64,000 nucleotides of DNA from Rhizobium sp. NFR07 (lineage in GTDB: Bacteria > Pseudomonadota > Alphaproteobacteria > Rhizobiales > Rhizobiaceae). Shown one piece after another: positions 43,824-53,391 of the stretch. Within the stretch, counting starts at the first letter, position 1; every line of letters starts with the position of its first letter. Location: contig NZ_FOKM01000011.1 in assembly GCF_900111905.1 (NCBI RefSeq), forward strand, positions 170,358 to 234,357, given 5' to 3'. The notes under the pieces were generated by a model. The model saw only the letters and a list, made by a program, of their open reading frames with translations, searched no databases and was not told the DNA's origin. A program made the position numbers and the translations under genes.

Positions 43824-45562
43824 GATGCGTCTCCGTGTTCGTCGCTGACCACCTTTAGCATGTGCCTATCGGAGCTTGCCGCTCTGGAGTCGCGTTGTGC
43901 AGGCGGTGCGAAGATGACTTCTTTGCGGTCGAAGGCCGTTAATCGTCCCTGCTGCATGACTGCCACAAGGTTCACATTCCCAAGGACGCTTGGTCTATGA
44001 GCAACAACAATGACGATCCCGGCGCGATCGCGTACGGACTGGATGGCGTTGGCCAAAGCGTCTTCGCCCTCTCCATCCAAATTTGAATTCGGCTCGTCAA
44101 GAATTACCAGAAACGGGTCGCGAAACAGCGCTCTAGCCAAAGCTATTCTTTGCCGTTGTCCGCCCGATAGGTTACACCCGTTGTCTCCGATTTCGGTGTT
44201 GTAGCCATTTGGTAGTCGAAGAATGAGTTCGTGGACGTTTGCCGCGCTCGCAGCCTTCAAGACCTCTTGGGGAGAAGCATCCGCAGCAAACCTCGCAATA
44301 TTTTCTGCTACCGTCCCTGAAAACAATTCGACTGACTGTGGAAGATAGCCGATGTGCGCTCCTAGAGACTGGCGGTCCCACTGGTCCAGCTCCGCGCCAT
44401 CCAATCGCACGGTCCCACGCGATTTTTCCCATGCTCCAATGAGTAGACGCACAAGGGCCGATTTGCCAGACGCGCTGGGACCAATGACAGCAACGCCGCT
44501 TCCTGCCTCCAACGAAAACGAGATGTCACGTACTATATCTGTAGCTTGCCCATGCGCCCGGCCAGCGAGATTGCTGACTGAGAGATGCATCGTTGGACGG
44601 GGCAGCGATAATTTCGTTTTATCGTGCGCAACAGGCACTTCAGCAAGAAGCCGGCCTAGGCTCATCCAGCTTGAGTTGATAAGGCGCCAACTCGCAATTG
44701 CAGCGTCGAGAGGAGCAAGCGCTCTCGCAGAGAGGACTGAACTTGCTACGATAACTCCAGCTGAAGCATCACCTTTGATAACAACGTATGCGCCTACTGC
44801 CATGATGACGGATTGAAGACCCAGGCGGGTGGTCTTTGAGATCGATGAATACTTTATATTTTGATCTGTAAGCCGCCGGTTCGAAGAAGAGAAGAGTTCA
44901 CTTTTGTTGGACCAGATCTGGCCCATATTATTCGCCATCCCCATTGCCAGCAACACCTCCGAATTGCGGGCGCTCGCTTGCGCATGCGCAATTCTTTCGG
45001 CGCCAAATACCGTCAACTCCTTCGATGTTTGCCTCGTGGCGAAATGCGTCAACAGCGTGAGGCAAACGAGGAGTATCGCACCCCCCAAGATCGTAAGCCC
45101 GATTAACGGGTGGAAGGTAAATGACAAAAGGAGATATAGAGGTAGCCAGGGCAGGTCTATCAGCGCCAAAGGCGCTGGGCTGGCGAGGAAGAACTTGACC
45201 GCGTCGAAGTCTTTAACCTTGGACAACCGATCCGTTCCTGCAGCGGTAGCTTCAGGGGAGATCGATGCATCGAAGACTCCCAAGCGCCAGCGATGATCTA
45301 GAAGGGAGGCGATGCGGATGAAAATACGCCCTCGGATTATGTCGAATGCGCATTGAGCCGCAAATAACATTGCGCACAAACAGCAAATCGCTACTAGAGA
45401 CGGCATGCTCTTGCTGGGAAGTATACGGTCATACACTTCCAGCATAAAAAGGGAGCCGTTTAGGTTTAATACGTTGATAGCAGCGCTCGAGATGACGATG
45501 GCTGCCGCAGCCTTCCTCAAACCCGAGTCTCGAATAAAAACAGACCATCCGCCAATCGCCAC
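43820..45562 (-). CDS. Type I secretion ABC exporter (PrtD/PrsD type)
   Basis: The 580-residue protein has a membrane domain (about 1-290, with six helices) and an ATPase domain. Motifs are Walker A GPSASGKSALVRLLIG, Q-loop YLPQSVELFSGTVAENI, signature LSGGQRQRIALARAL, and Walker B FLVILDEPNSNLD, all intact. There is no N-terminal peptidase domain, as expected for exporters of RTX proteins with uncleaved C-terminal signals. GTG 45562, placed 7 bases after GAAGGG, is preferred; the frame runs upstream to 45649 but would overlap the RTX gene. The gene order substrate, ABC protein, fusion protein makes a self-contained secretion operon. Confidence 0.93.
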   Translation of the reverse strand: MAIGGWSVFIRDSGLRKAAAAIVISSAAINVLNLNGSLFMLEVYDRILPSKSMPSLVAICCLCAMLFAAQCAFDIIRGRIFIRIASLLDHRWRLGVFDASISPEATAAGTDRLSKVKDFDAVKFFLASPAPLALIDLPWLPLYLLLSFTFHPLIGLTILGGAILLVCLTLLTHFATRQTSKELTVFGAERIAHAQASARNSEVLLAMGMANNMGQIWSNKSELFSSSNRRLTDQNIKYSSISKTTRLGLQSVIMAVGAYVVIKGDASAGVIVASSVLSARALAPLDAAIASWRLINSSWMSLGRLLAEVPVAHDKTKLSLPRPTMHLSVSNLAGRAHGQATDIVRDISFSLEAGSGVAVIGPSASGKSALVRLLIGAWEKSRGTVRLDGAELDQWDRQSLGAHIGYLPQSVELFSGTVAENIARFAADASPQEVLKAASAANVHELILRLPNGYNTEIGDNGCNLSGGQRQRIALARALFRDPFLVILDEPNSNLDGEGEDALANAIQSVRDRAGIVIVVAHRPSVLGNVNLVAVMQQGRLTAFDRKEVIFAPPAQRDSRAASSDRHMLKVVSDEHGDAS

Positions 45563-45618
45563 GACATTGCCCTTCAGAGAGAGAAAAAGCGGGCACGCAA
45601 GGCGCGCCCGCGATTGGT

Positions 45619-46203
45619 TTAGGCAGTCGGAGTGCTCGTAGCGGACCAATCGTGATAGTTAATCGTGATCGGATCGTGATTATCCGGGACAAGACTGGAC
45701 AGGTAGTCGGTCCAGGCATCAGCGTGCCAGCCCTTATTCTTCAGGGCATCAACGATCACAATGTCCTGATGGATCGTGCCGCGCGCGCCGTCCTCGAACG
45801 AGATCGAGATTTTGAGATCGAACATCTTCTCGCTGTTTTTCGAGAATTCAAAGCCGTTGAACGAGTTGCCGGCTGCGTCAGGATCCGCAGTAACGCTCGT
45901 GATTTTGAAATTATTGCCTTCGAAGAACCGAAATGACAGCTTGTCGCTATTCGCGTCATTCATGTTCTCAAATTTGAAATCACGAATAACGTCAACGTCA
46001 TTGTTGTTTGCTTCCTTCCCAAATTGGAAAGTATCTGCGCCACGACCGCCGATCAGAAGATCACTCCCGGCACCGCCAATCAACAGGTCATTTTGACCGT
46101 TGCGGCCGATGAGAATGTCGTTCCCTCCTTTACCGACGAGCTTGTTTACCCCAGCCTCAGCAACCAGGACATCGGCCCCGTTTGTACCCGTTTGTTCAAT
46201 CAT
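45619..46203 (-). CDS. Small RTX calcium-binding protein, predicted type I secretion substrate
   Basis: The 194-residue acidic protein has four nonapeptide-type repeats at about residues 24-58 (GGNDILIGRNGQNDLLIGGA, then GSDLLIGGRGADTFQFG), which bind calcium after secretion. A serralysin-C-terminus-like strand region (DVDVIRDFKFENMND) follows, and then about 100 residues without a recognised fold. It has no N-terminal signal peptide and ends in a small polar tail. ATG 46203 follows GGGAGAT. It is directly upstream of its likely exporter genes. RTX proteins secreted by PrsDE in rhizobia include glycanases and adhesins; this one shows no catalytic domain, so a matrix or adhesin role is more likely. 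Confidence 0.85.
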   Translation of the reverse strand: MIEQTGTNGADVLVAEAGVNKLVGKGGNDILIGRNGQNDLLIGGAGSDLLIGGRGADTFQFGKEANNNDVDVIRDFKFENMNDANSDKLSFRFFEGNNFKITSVTADPDAAGNSFNGFEFSKNSEKMFDLKISISFEDGARGTIHQDIVIVDALKNKGWHADAWTDYLSSLVPDNHDPITINYHDWSATSTPTA

Positions 46204-46535
46204 TGAAATCTCCCTATGGAAAACCAACAACACCGTTGGTTACAGGGATGATTAATAGACGATTAATACTTTTGCAACCGGTATAAATTTTCTCAGTATT
46301 ATTGGATAATGCTTACGGTAAACGTCAAATTTAAGCGGGGAAACAATGCAGAAGGGTGGTCTAAGGCGAAAAACGTTGCAAAGTGCATTTGCAATAAGTG
46401 ATACATAGTCGTAAACAAAGGCGGAGACTGTGATATTCACCAACTTACGCATGGTGATTGAGGATATTTGAAAGACTGGGGGACAAGTAATTAGAATAGT
46501 CCTTTGGACAGGAAGCTTTTTCTGATCATCTAAAG
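46204..46535. other. AT-rich promoter region of the RTX secretion operon
   Basis: About 330 bases, AT-rich especially near 46250-46330, between the 3' end of the gumH-gumM gene and the RTX gene. Contains no supported frame. The operon promoter is expected here. Confidence 0.5.
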
Positions 46536-48371
46536 CTATGACCGCTCGCCCCGAAGAAACTGACGCCCAACCATCCACAGGAAGTGACTCAATCCTAACG
46601 TGTATCGCCGAAAAAGTCTCCGGGGCTCAATGCATAGACGAAACAACCATTCTAACCTAGCCTTTTGAACCATCGCAGGGGCACGAGGTTTGTCGCCCGA
46701 AACGAAGTCAAAATAGGCCCCCACCGCCATAAGCAGTGTGCAGCCAGTCTCCGCGCCGTGGCGTAGAAGCCATTCCTCTTGGACCGGATTGCCCATACCG
46801 CAGAGCAACAGATCGGCGCCGGAGCTTTTTATCTCGCTTGCAATCCTAGTGCTTTCACTTGCCGGGAAATAACCGTCGCGGAAACCGACAATCTCATGGT
46901 TCGGAAATCTTGTCTTCAGAGCAAGAGAAGCACGGGATACTACGTCAGGAGTAGCTCCGAGTAGATAGACACGCCAATTACGCCTGCTTGTCGCAAGGAA
47001 ATGGCTAGTGAAGTCTGTACCGTTTAGGTTCTCTGGAAATGGCGACCGGTACAAAATCAAACTTGCGATGTCCATGCCGATACCGTCGTTGAAAAAGAGG
47101 AGACGCTTGTCGCGGACTAAGGTGTCGCGAGTTGCTGTAGTCGCGAAATTAGTGTTTGCGAACGCAACTATTCGTTGTTGCCCAGCTTCGATCCTGTCAA
47201 GGTGCTCCACTGCGTCATTTCGCCGGAACACAGAGACCGGCATGCCCGCAATCATTCTTACCTCGGTCCCAAGGACATTGTGGTAAATGTCGAGGACTTT
47301 ATCGGTTACGCTGGCAGGACCAAATTGCTGCGTGTACTCCCGTCGCGTCTCAATGGATTTAACGTCCGCCCCACGTTCGTCCCACCATCGGCGGATAAGT
47401 ATTGCTGCATCAGTTGGACTGTCGAAATCAACGATCAGGCCCTGGCCGCTTTCGCTCACGATTTTTCGATATGACGGGATATCACTCAATATACACGGCA
47501 GTCCGGCCGACATTGCCTCGATCGCTGCGACGCCAAAGCCTTCATAAGAGGACGAGCTTATGAAAGCGTCGCAATTCTCCAAGATCTGCCGAACTTCGTT
47601 CTCAGGAAGGCCGACGTGGATCTCAACTTGGCCGGCTAAGCCACGTTCCACCGCTGATTGTCGCAGTTGAGCTGCCGAGATGTCACCCTCAACGCCTATG
47701 AAGCACAACCGCCACAACTCCTCTCGAGGGAGGGAAGCCAGCAGATCGAGCAATTTTTCTGGGCATTTATTGGAAGAAAATCTGGCGATGGATACCAAAG
47801 TCCGAGTGGCCATTTCGCTGCGCGCCTGCGGAGCGAATTTTTCCAGGTCAATAGGGTTATGAACAACAACTAGGCCATTTTCGCGTAAGCTCGTGAAGTT
47901 CGAGTAGTCACCATCGCTGATGCAAACGCACGCGCCGTAGCTACGCATGCTGTTACGGGTGACCGTCTTGAAGTAGACTTTTTTGAGGGTTGCGAGCCTC
48001 TCCGTATGGAAAAAGCCTCCATGGGTTGAGACGACCATCCGCCGGCGTATCAGTGGGCCGACGATCGCAAAGAAGTCGAAGAAAAAGTCTATCGCGTGAA
48101 TGTGCAGGATGTCCGTTCGAACGGTATGCAAAATCGCCTGCGGAGCGAGCGGATAGCGAGAAGAGCCGAAATGACGGAGTCGGACGATGTCAACACCGTC
48201 AATTTTATCAATGCGCGGCAACTGTTCCGATTGGCCATGTAGCCGCCGGGCAAGCGTTACGACCTTGACGGAATGACCGAGCTTAACCTGTTGGCGAGCT
48301 AGATTATGGACGGAGGTTTCAAGGCCGCCGTGGTAAGGAACGTACTGCCGCACAACATGTGTTATACGCAT
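46536..48371 (-). CDS. Bifunctional glycosyltransferase: GumH-like GT4 fused to GumM-like GT26
   Basis: This 611-residue protein joins two transferases. Residues 1 to about 370 are a GT4 enzyme: HVVRQYVPYHGGLETSVHNL, then FGSSRYPLAPQAI, HIHAIDFFFDFFA, STHGGFFHTE, and the E-x7-E region SSYEGFGVAAIEAMSAGLP. As I recall GumH, the alpha-mannosyltransferase of xanthan synthesis, these segments match it closely. Residues about 385-600 are a WecG/TagA/CpsF (GT26) enzyme: NGTDF, GMGNPVQEEWLL, VGAYFDFVSG and LEWLFRLCIEPRRLFRRY, the family of GumM, which adds the second backbone glucose. Together they would make Man-Glc-Glc on the lipid carrier. The two are separate genes in the xanthan locus. Confidence 0.9.
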   Translation of the reverse strand: MRITHVVRQYVPYHGGLETSVHNLARQQVKLGHSVKVVTLARRLHGQSEQLPRIDKIDGVDIVRLRHFGSSRYPLAPQAILHTVRTDILHIHAIDFFFDFFAIVGPLIRRRMVVSTHGGFFHTERLATLKKVYFKTVTRNSMRSYGACVCISDGDYSNFTSLRENGLVVVHNPIDLEKFAPQARSEMATRTLVSIARFSSNKCPEKLLDLLASLPREELWRLCFIGVEGDISAAQLRQSAVERGLAGQVEIHVGLPENEVRQILENCDAFISSSSYEGFGVAAIEAMSAGLPCILSDIPSYRKIVSESGQGLIVDFDSPTDAAILIRRWWDERGADVKSIETRREYTQQFGPASVTDKVLDIYHNVLGTEVRMIAGMPVSVFRRNDAVEHLDRIEAGQQRIVAFANTNFATTATRDTLVRDKRLLFFNDGIGMDIASLILYRSPFPENLNGTDFTSHFLATSRRNWRVYLLGATPDVVSRASLALKTRFPNHEIVGFRDGYFPASESTRIASEIKSSGADLLLCGMGNPVQEEWLLRHGAETGCTLLMAVGAYFDFVSGDKPRAPAMVQKARLEWLFRLCIEPRRLFRRYTLGLSHFLWMVGRQFLRGERS

Positions 48372-48719
48372 GAAAGCTCATATAAATCTGTTGATACTGT
48401 GTAATTTTGTGTGTTGGTATGGCACGAAGATCATTTTCGTCAAGTGGATATAGAGAAGTTAGGTAAACGTGCTGCAGATACCGCTGTGAATTAACGGTAT
48501 ATGAGAAAATCACTTGCGATTTTTGGGTCTAAGCCACATGGATAGGCGCCTGAGTGTGGCGGATTCCATTGCTGAAAAAGTGATCCTGATGTTCTGTTGT
48601 GTTGGAAATACCAAGATACAGCCATGCGCTAGCGAAACGTAAGGATTATTGGGCGTTCTCACTTTACATAATCGTTGTGAGCGGCGATTAACATTTGCCA
48701 CGACTAGGAATGCGAAGAT
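48372..48719. other. Divergent promoter region between gumHM and gumK
   Basis: About 350 bases between two divergent glycosyltransferase starts. The half next to gumHM (48372-48500) is AT-rich. No gene is seen. This region could coordinate the leftward gumHM gene and the rightward gumK-gumL-gumJ-gumI genes. Confidence 0.5.
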
Positions 48720-49838
48720 ATGCGCAAAGTAGTATTTATTTCGGCATTTCATGACTTTCGTACGATGAAGCGCGCGAGCATCCACCATGTTGCGGCCGGT
48801 TTGGCGCAGCAGGGATATGACGTGTCCTTTCTCTCCACCCGCTATAGCTATCTCTCAAAGATTAAAGGCGATTCGCGTCTTTTCCTTTGGAACCGCTCGA
48901 ATGTCGTCGAGAGCGAGCGGGGCGTTAACTGCTACTTGCAGCGGACGCTGTTACATCCGTTTTCTACTAATGGACAATTTCTTGACAGGCTTATGCCCGC
49001 GGCCTTCGCCATTTATGCTAAAACTCCTGACAAGACGTTTGATACGATCGTCTCCAAAGCCGATTTCGTAATAGTCGAATCGAGCGTTGCTGTAATTTAC
49101 TTGCCGAGGATCAAGCGCCTGAACAGCCATGCAAAGATCATCTACTATGCCACTGACTTGCTCGAGACGGTTGGCGCTCACCACTCGCTCGCGGCCAAAC
49201 TGGAGCACGAGTGGTCCGATTTGTTTGACCATGTATCCGTGCGTTCAGAAAAAATGGCGCCTTTCTTGAAATGGGCGCGCGGGAAGATGTTCAAGGCTGA
49301 GTTTGGGGTTAACAGCGATGACTACCATAGTGTATCTCCGTCGCCTTTTACTAATAAATTAAACGCAGTTTCAGTCGGGTCCATGCTCTTCGACGCAGAC
49401 TTTTTTACCCGAGCGGCCCCACTATTTCCTGAGGTCGATTTTCACATCATTGGTAGCGGCACAGAATTTGACGCACCGAGGAATGTGATATTCCACTCGG
49501 AAATGCCTTTTCGGGCAACACTTCCGTTTATTACTCACACCTCCATCGGCATCGCACCATATCGTTGTGGGCCGGGCGTGGAATATCTGGGCGACTCGAG
49601 CTTAAAGCTCGCTCAATTTGAGCATGTTGCGAAACCGACTGTCTGTCCGAATTTCGCGATGGGGTCATCGCGGGGGCGATACGGATACCAGCCCGGCGAT
49701 ACGGAGAGCATCCGTTCGGCGATGTCACTGGCACTCGAAAACGTGGGGAAAATTTCGGCCCGAGCGTTCCCCTCTTGGGGCGAGGTGGGTGAACGAATTC
49801 TCTATCCGCAGCGCCATCCCCATCTTCAAATTTCTTGA
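48720..49838 (+). CDS. gumK: GumK-like glucuronosyltransferase (GT70)
   Basis: The 372-residue, membrane-associated cytoplasmic enzyme has the GT-B fold of GumK, which adds beta-glucuronate from UDP-GlcA to the mannose of the lipid-linked trisaccharide. Matching segments are the N-terminal FISAFHDFRTMKRASIHHVA, then GYDVSFLSTRYSYLSKIKGD, YYATDLLETVGAH in the middle, and GIAPYRCGPGVEYLGDSSLK with FEHVAKPTVCPN in the donor half. Length is close to GumK (about 380-400). The UDP-glucose dehydrogenase at 55133 supplies the donor. 187 bp separate it from the pyruvyl transferase gene. Confidence 0.88.
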   Translation: MRKVVFISAFHDFRTMKRASIHHVAAGLAQQGYDVSFLSTRYSYLSKIKGDSRLFLWNRSNVVESERGVNCYLQRTLLHPFSTNGQFLDRLMPAAFAIYAKTPDKTFDTIVSKADFVIVESSVAVIYLPRIKRLNSHAKIIYYATDLLETVGAHHSLAAKLEHEWSDLFDHVSVRSEKMAPFLKWARGKMFKAEFGVNSDDYHSVSPSPFTNKLNAVSVGSMLFDADFFTRAAPLFPEVDFHIIGSGTEFDAPRNVIFHSEMPFRATLPFITHTSIGIAPYRCGPGVEYLGDSSLKLAQFEHVAKPTVCPNFAMGSSRGRYGYQPGDTESIRSAMSLALENVGKISARAFPSWGEVGERILYPQRHPHLQIS

Positions 49839-50024
49839 AGGCAGCGAACAAGCTCTGTCTCGCTCGCTCCTGAAAGCCGATCGATTTCGAATTGTCGTTT
49901 CGGTCAGAAGCGTGAGCGGATATGGAGACGGGGAAGGCAGTTGCTTCATCGACGGCCGGTCGGTTTCTCCTGCTGCGCGTTGCAGGGGAGGGCCTCTTGG
50001 GAATAATGGGCTAGGAAAAGTGAA

Positions 50025-50861
50025 ATGATGAAAAGTGTGTATCGAAGACTTACCAAATCCTTTTCTCGGCCGGCGAAAGTAGAAATATATCCGCGAGTTG
50101 ACGTCTTCTCTTGGCAGCCTGGTGATGGCCGAATAAATTTCGGAGATTGCTTGGCTAAGATTGTCGTAGAGCGTGTTTTGATGGCGGGCGGACGAACAAG
50201 ACATGACGAGACCATGGTTGCTAAACGCCTGCTCGCCATTGGATCTGTGCTGCACTTTGCGGAGAATGGTGATGTAATCTGGGGAAGCGGCGTAAACGGG
50301 AAAATTCCAGAGCAAATGCACCGGTTTGAAAGTCTCGACGTGCGGGCTGTCCGCGGGCCATTAACTGCAGACTTCCTAGCTAAGCGCGGCATCCAAGTGC
50401 CGAAAATCTACGGCGATCCGGGTCTACTGATTCCACACTTGTTCCCTAGATTTGTAAAGCGAACGGCCGACCGCGAATATAGTTTCGTTCCCAATCTGCA
50501 CGATCTGGAAGCTTCTCGGCATCAGCCAAACACCCTGAGTCCGTTGTGGGGATGGAATGTTGTCATTGATCATATCATCAGATCGAAATTCATCGTTGCT
50601 AGTTCGCTCCATGGTCTAGTGATCGCCGAAGCATACGGCATTCCAGCTCGCTACGTTAGACTGTCGCCTTCTGAAGATATATTTAAATATCAAGATTACT
50701 ATTATGGAACGGGTCGAGAGAACTTTACATTCGCAAAGAGTGTAGAAGAAGCGCTTGAAATGGGCGGGATGCCGCCACCCATATTCGACCATCAAAGGCT
50801 GCTCGATGCGTTTCCTTGGGACCTGTGGTCGTTGCCGGAAGCAGACGAGATCCTCCGATGA
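50025..50861 (+). CDS. gumL: Polysaccharide pyruvyl transferase (GumL/ExoV type)
   Basis: The 278-residue enzyme transfers a pyruvyl ketal from phosphoenolpyruvate to a sugar of the repeat unit. Family marks are DGRINFGDCLAKIVVERVL, GSVLHFAENGDVIWGSGVNG, DVRAVRGPLTADFLAKRG, IYGDPGLLIP and SSLHGLVIAEAYGIPARYV. The length equals that of GumL. In xanthan the acceptor is the terminal beta-mannose. The next gene overlaps its stop by 4 bases (ATGA), so gumL, the flippase and gumI are translationally chained. ATG 50025 after AGGAAAAG is used; the adjacent ATG 50028 is also possible. Confidence 0.9.
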   Translation: MMKSVYRRLTKSFSRPAKVEIYPRVDVFSWQPGDGRINFGDCLAKIVVERVLMAGGRTRHDETMVAKRLLAIGSVLHFAENGDVIWGSGVNGKIPEQMHRFESLDVRAVRGPLTADFLAKRGIQVPKIYGDPGLLIPHLFPRFVKRTADREYSFVPNLHDLEASRHQPNTLSPLWGWNVVIDHIIRSKFIVASSLHGLVIAEAYGIPARYVRLSPSEDIFKYQDYYYGTGRENFTFAKSVEEALEMGGMPPPIFDHQRLLDAFPWDLWSLPEADEILR

Positions 50862-52297
50862 GCTTCGCAGCGATAGCGTCTCGCGGGATCATTTACTCCG
50901 GCGGTGTGCAAGTAGCCAAGCTCATAATTTCCTTCTCGTCTGCGATTATGACAGCAAGAATCCTGGCGCCGGCCGACTTCGGGATTGTTGCGCTCGCCAT
51001 GCCTCTTTTTGTGATCTGTCAGGTACTTCAAAGTGCCGGCATCTCACAATCACTTATCCAGAGACAGACGGTCACTGACACTCAACGAGGCGGTATATTC
51101 GTCGCGTCGATTGTTTTGAGTGCATTAGTCGCCATTGGGCTCCTTGCGAGTATGCGTGTTTATACGGACTATGTTCATCACGCAGAGCTTCAGAGCTTGG
51201 TTGACATCCTCTCCGCTGGACTACTCCTTGGCGCCATAGCGAACCAAGCTGCAGCTTCATTACTTCGGGAAATGCGGTTTCGGTTAATGGCAGCAAGAGA
51301 TCTCGTGTCTGCAGTGGCGTCTGCAACAATAATGATTTTAACTGCTTATTTTACGAGAGACTATCGCTCATTGGTCGTTCCGTTACTGGTAGATCCGATA
51401 GTCACTATCTTCGTTGCCTCCTTTGCAACGAGATGGTTTCCACGAAAAGTGGCGCTAGATGCCGGATTGAAAGAGATGATTTCGTTCGGCATGAGCGTAA
51501 CCATTCACAACGTTGCCAACGCTATCGCCCGCAATGCGGATAAGTGGATTATCGCCAAATATGAGGGCATTTTCCAACTTGGGCTTTACGACCGAGCTTA
51601 TCGCCTGCTGCTCCTCCCCGTGACCGAAGTCGTCAACCCGGTTGGGCGAGTTCTAATACCTGTCCTTGCGCGTTGCGGCGAGGATGGACACCAATTCAGA
51701 CGACTGTTTGGGGTCACTCTGACCATTCTTCTAGCAGCGATCCAGCCGCCAGTGATTGCGCTTACGGTATACTCCCACGTTACGGTAGAGGTTCTACTCG
51801 GATCAAGCTGGTCTGGTGCTTCTGATATCTTTGCGTGGCTTGGAGCTGCCGGGGTCGTCCAGGTAGCGACCTACTCACTGGGTTGGATATTCGTGAGCCA
51901 AGGCGCGGGTAAGGAGTATGCCAGATTGGGTCTTACATCTGTCCCCGTGACCGTGTCTGGGTTTTTGATCGGGATTCAGTGGGGAGTAATTGGGCTAGCG
52001 ATCTCGTACGTTTTGACTGAGCTCTGCTTTCGCCTTCCTCTCGCTATAAGATGGGCAGGTGCCCGCGGTCACTTCTCAAGTCGCGACCTTCTCAAACTTC
52101 TACTCCCCCACATGCTCGCATGTCTCGGGACCTTGCTTATCGCAATGTCAGTCCCCGTCGATGTCGAGGCCGGATCGCCTTTGTTCTTATCTGCGGCAGT
52201 GTGCGGATGCTATTCCTCGTACCTTGCAGTTCTCTTTTGTTTTGCTGCCAAGCGGGAGGTCGCTTTCACACTCATGTCAAAGGTTCGAACTGTATGA
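50858..52297 (+). CDS. Polysaccharide flippase (Wzx, GumJ role)
   Basis: The 479-residue membrane protein has about 12-14 helices and belongs to the MOP/PST export superfamily. The opening FAAIASRGIIYSGGVQVAKL and IMTARILAPADFGIVALAMP, then AGISQSLIQRQTVTD, are the common N-terminus of Wzx proteins from exopolysaccharide loci. It should move the completed lipid-linked repeat unit to the periplasmic face, as GumJ does for xanthan. The ATG overlaps the gumL stop by 4 bases and its own stop overlaps gumI. It lies among genes for the last side-chain steps. Confidence 0.9.
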   Translation: MSFAAIASRGIIYSGGVQVAKLIISFSSAIMTARILAPADFGIVALAMPLFVICQVLQSAGISQSLIQRQTVTDTQRGGIFVASIVLSALVAIGLLASMRVYTDYVHHAELQSLVDILSAGLLLGAIANQAAASLLREMRFRLMAARDLVSAVASATIMILTAYFTRDYRSLVVPLLVDPIVTIFVASFATRWFPRKVALDAGLKEMISFGMSVTIHNVANAIARNADKWIIAKYEGIFQLGLYDRAYRLLLLPVTEVVNPVGRVLIPVLARCGEDGHQFRRLFGVTLTILLAAIQPPVIALTVYSHVTVEVLLGSSWSGASDIFAWLGAAGVVQVATYSLGWIFVSQGAGKEYARLGLTSVPVTVSGFLIGIQWGVIGLAISYVLTELCFRLPLAIRWAGARGHFSSRDLLKLLLPHMLACLGTLLIAMSVPVDVEAGSPLFLSAAVCGCYSSYLAVLFCFAAKREVAFTLMSKVRTV

Positions 52298-53391
52298 CCC
52301 CCCTGATTTTCCTTTCGGCGTGGCCCAAAAGTGATCCGTTCAACCCATACTTGGAGCTTTTGTATAGTCGGTTCGAAGATGACGGTATCGTGGTCGATGA
52401 CTACCGGCATAGTTTATCGCTTCCAAAAAAAATTACCGCGCTCCATATTCACTGGCCTGAAGGAGTGTTCTGGGGGCAAGGGGACGGCTGGATAGGTCCT
52501 CTTGCTAAAACGCTTATGCTCAGCGTCAATATTCTTCGAATTAAGCTGAGGCGAGGAATAGTGATCACGACCTTGCACAATGCCACCCCCCATCAATCAG
52601 TCTCTGGGCCGAAATTACTCGTATCACGTTTGGCCAACTGGATTACTCGTCGCTCCGCGACGTTGGTTCTTGCCATGTCGGAGCATGATCAGAAACTGGT
52701 GGCGTCCGAGCAAGACTACGCGGTCAGCCAGGTTATCCTACACCCACATTACCGCGACATTTACAATCGGCTTCGGGACAAGCCTTCGATCACTCCTAAC
52801 GATGGGCCTTACACTATCGGGATGGTTGGCAGGATGAGACCTTCCAAGCGTGTAGATCATGCCGCCGAACTCTTCAGCCATATCCCGGGTGACCAGACAC
52901 TTCTAGTGGCTGGCGACGGGGACCAAAAGACCGTTGAAAAATTGAGGAACATCAACAGTGAAGATGAACGTGTAATTCTGGAGTTGGGCGCTCTTTCTGA
53001 CAAAGGCTTCGTGGACGCCGTTCTCCGCTGTAAAGCAATTCTACTCAATCAATGGGATATCACAAACTCAGGCTCAGTGCTCGCTGCCCTATCTCTAGAT
53101 ACGCCGGTCATCGCACCCTCAGTGCCGAACCTTGAGGAGCTTGCTAGCGAAGTCGGCAGTAACTGGCTCCACCTTTATCAGCCACCCCTCACCAAGGAGG
53201 CGCTGGCGAGAGTTCTTTCGGAACTCAGAGAGGCTGGATTAACACAAGCGCGAGCGCCGCTCCAGAAACGTGATCCACAAGTGGTATCGCGAAGAGCTGC
53301 CCAAGCTATTCGAAGGCATTGGGAGTGCAAGCGAATAGGACCGGGAGAGCCGCGTCCAGATAGTGCACGTCCTGACAGCGTAGGGAATTAG
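52294..53391 (+). CDS. gumI: GumI-like beta-mannosyltransferase (GT94)
   Basis: The 365-residue enzyme resembles GumI, which adds the terminal beta-mannose to glucuronate in xanthan synthesis using GDP-mannose. The matching segments, in order, are NPYLELLYSRF, ALHIHWPEGVF, VITTLHNATPHQ, ILHPHYRDIYN, GMVGRMRPSKRVD, and near the C-terminus NSGSVLAALSLDTPVIAPS with EVGSNWLHLYQP. These are the landmarks of GumI as I recall it. The ATG overlaps the flippase stop. A probable pyruvyl transferase for the added mannose is two genes upstream. The mannose donor genes lie just beyond the IS element. Confidence 0.87.
   Translation: MTPLIFLSAWPKSDPFNPYLELLYSRFEDDGIVVDDYRHSLSLPKKITALHIHWPEGVFWGQGDGWIGPLAKTLMLSVNILRIKLRRGIVITTLHNATPHQSVSGPKLLVSRLANWITRRSATLVLAMSEHDQKLVASEQDYAVSQVILHPHYRDIYNRLRDKPSITPNDGPYTIGMVGRMRPSKRVDHAAELFSHIPGDQTLLVAGDGDQKTVEKLRNINSEDERVILELGALSDKGFVDAVLRCKAILLNQWDITNSGSVLAALSLDTPVIAPSVPNLEELASEVGSNWLHLYQPPLTKEALARVLSELREAGLTQARAPLQKRDPQVVSRRAAQAIRRHWECKRIGPGEPRPDSARPDSVGN

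Noticed and set aside
45563..45649. 29-residue N-terminal extension of the ABC exporter
   Set aside because: It would overlap the RTX gene, lacks a ribosome site, and a GTG with GAAGGG fits the expected exporter N-terminus.
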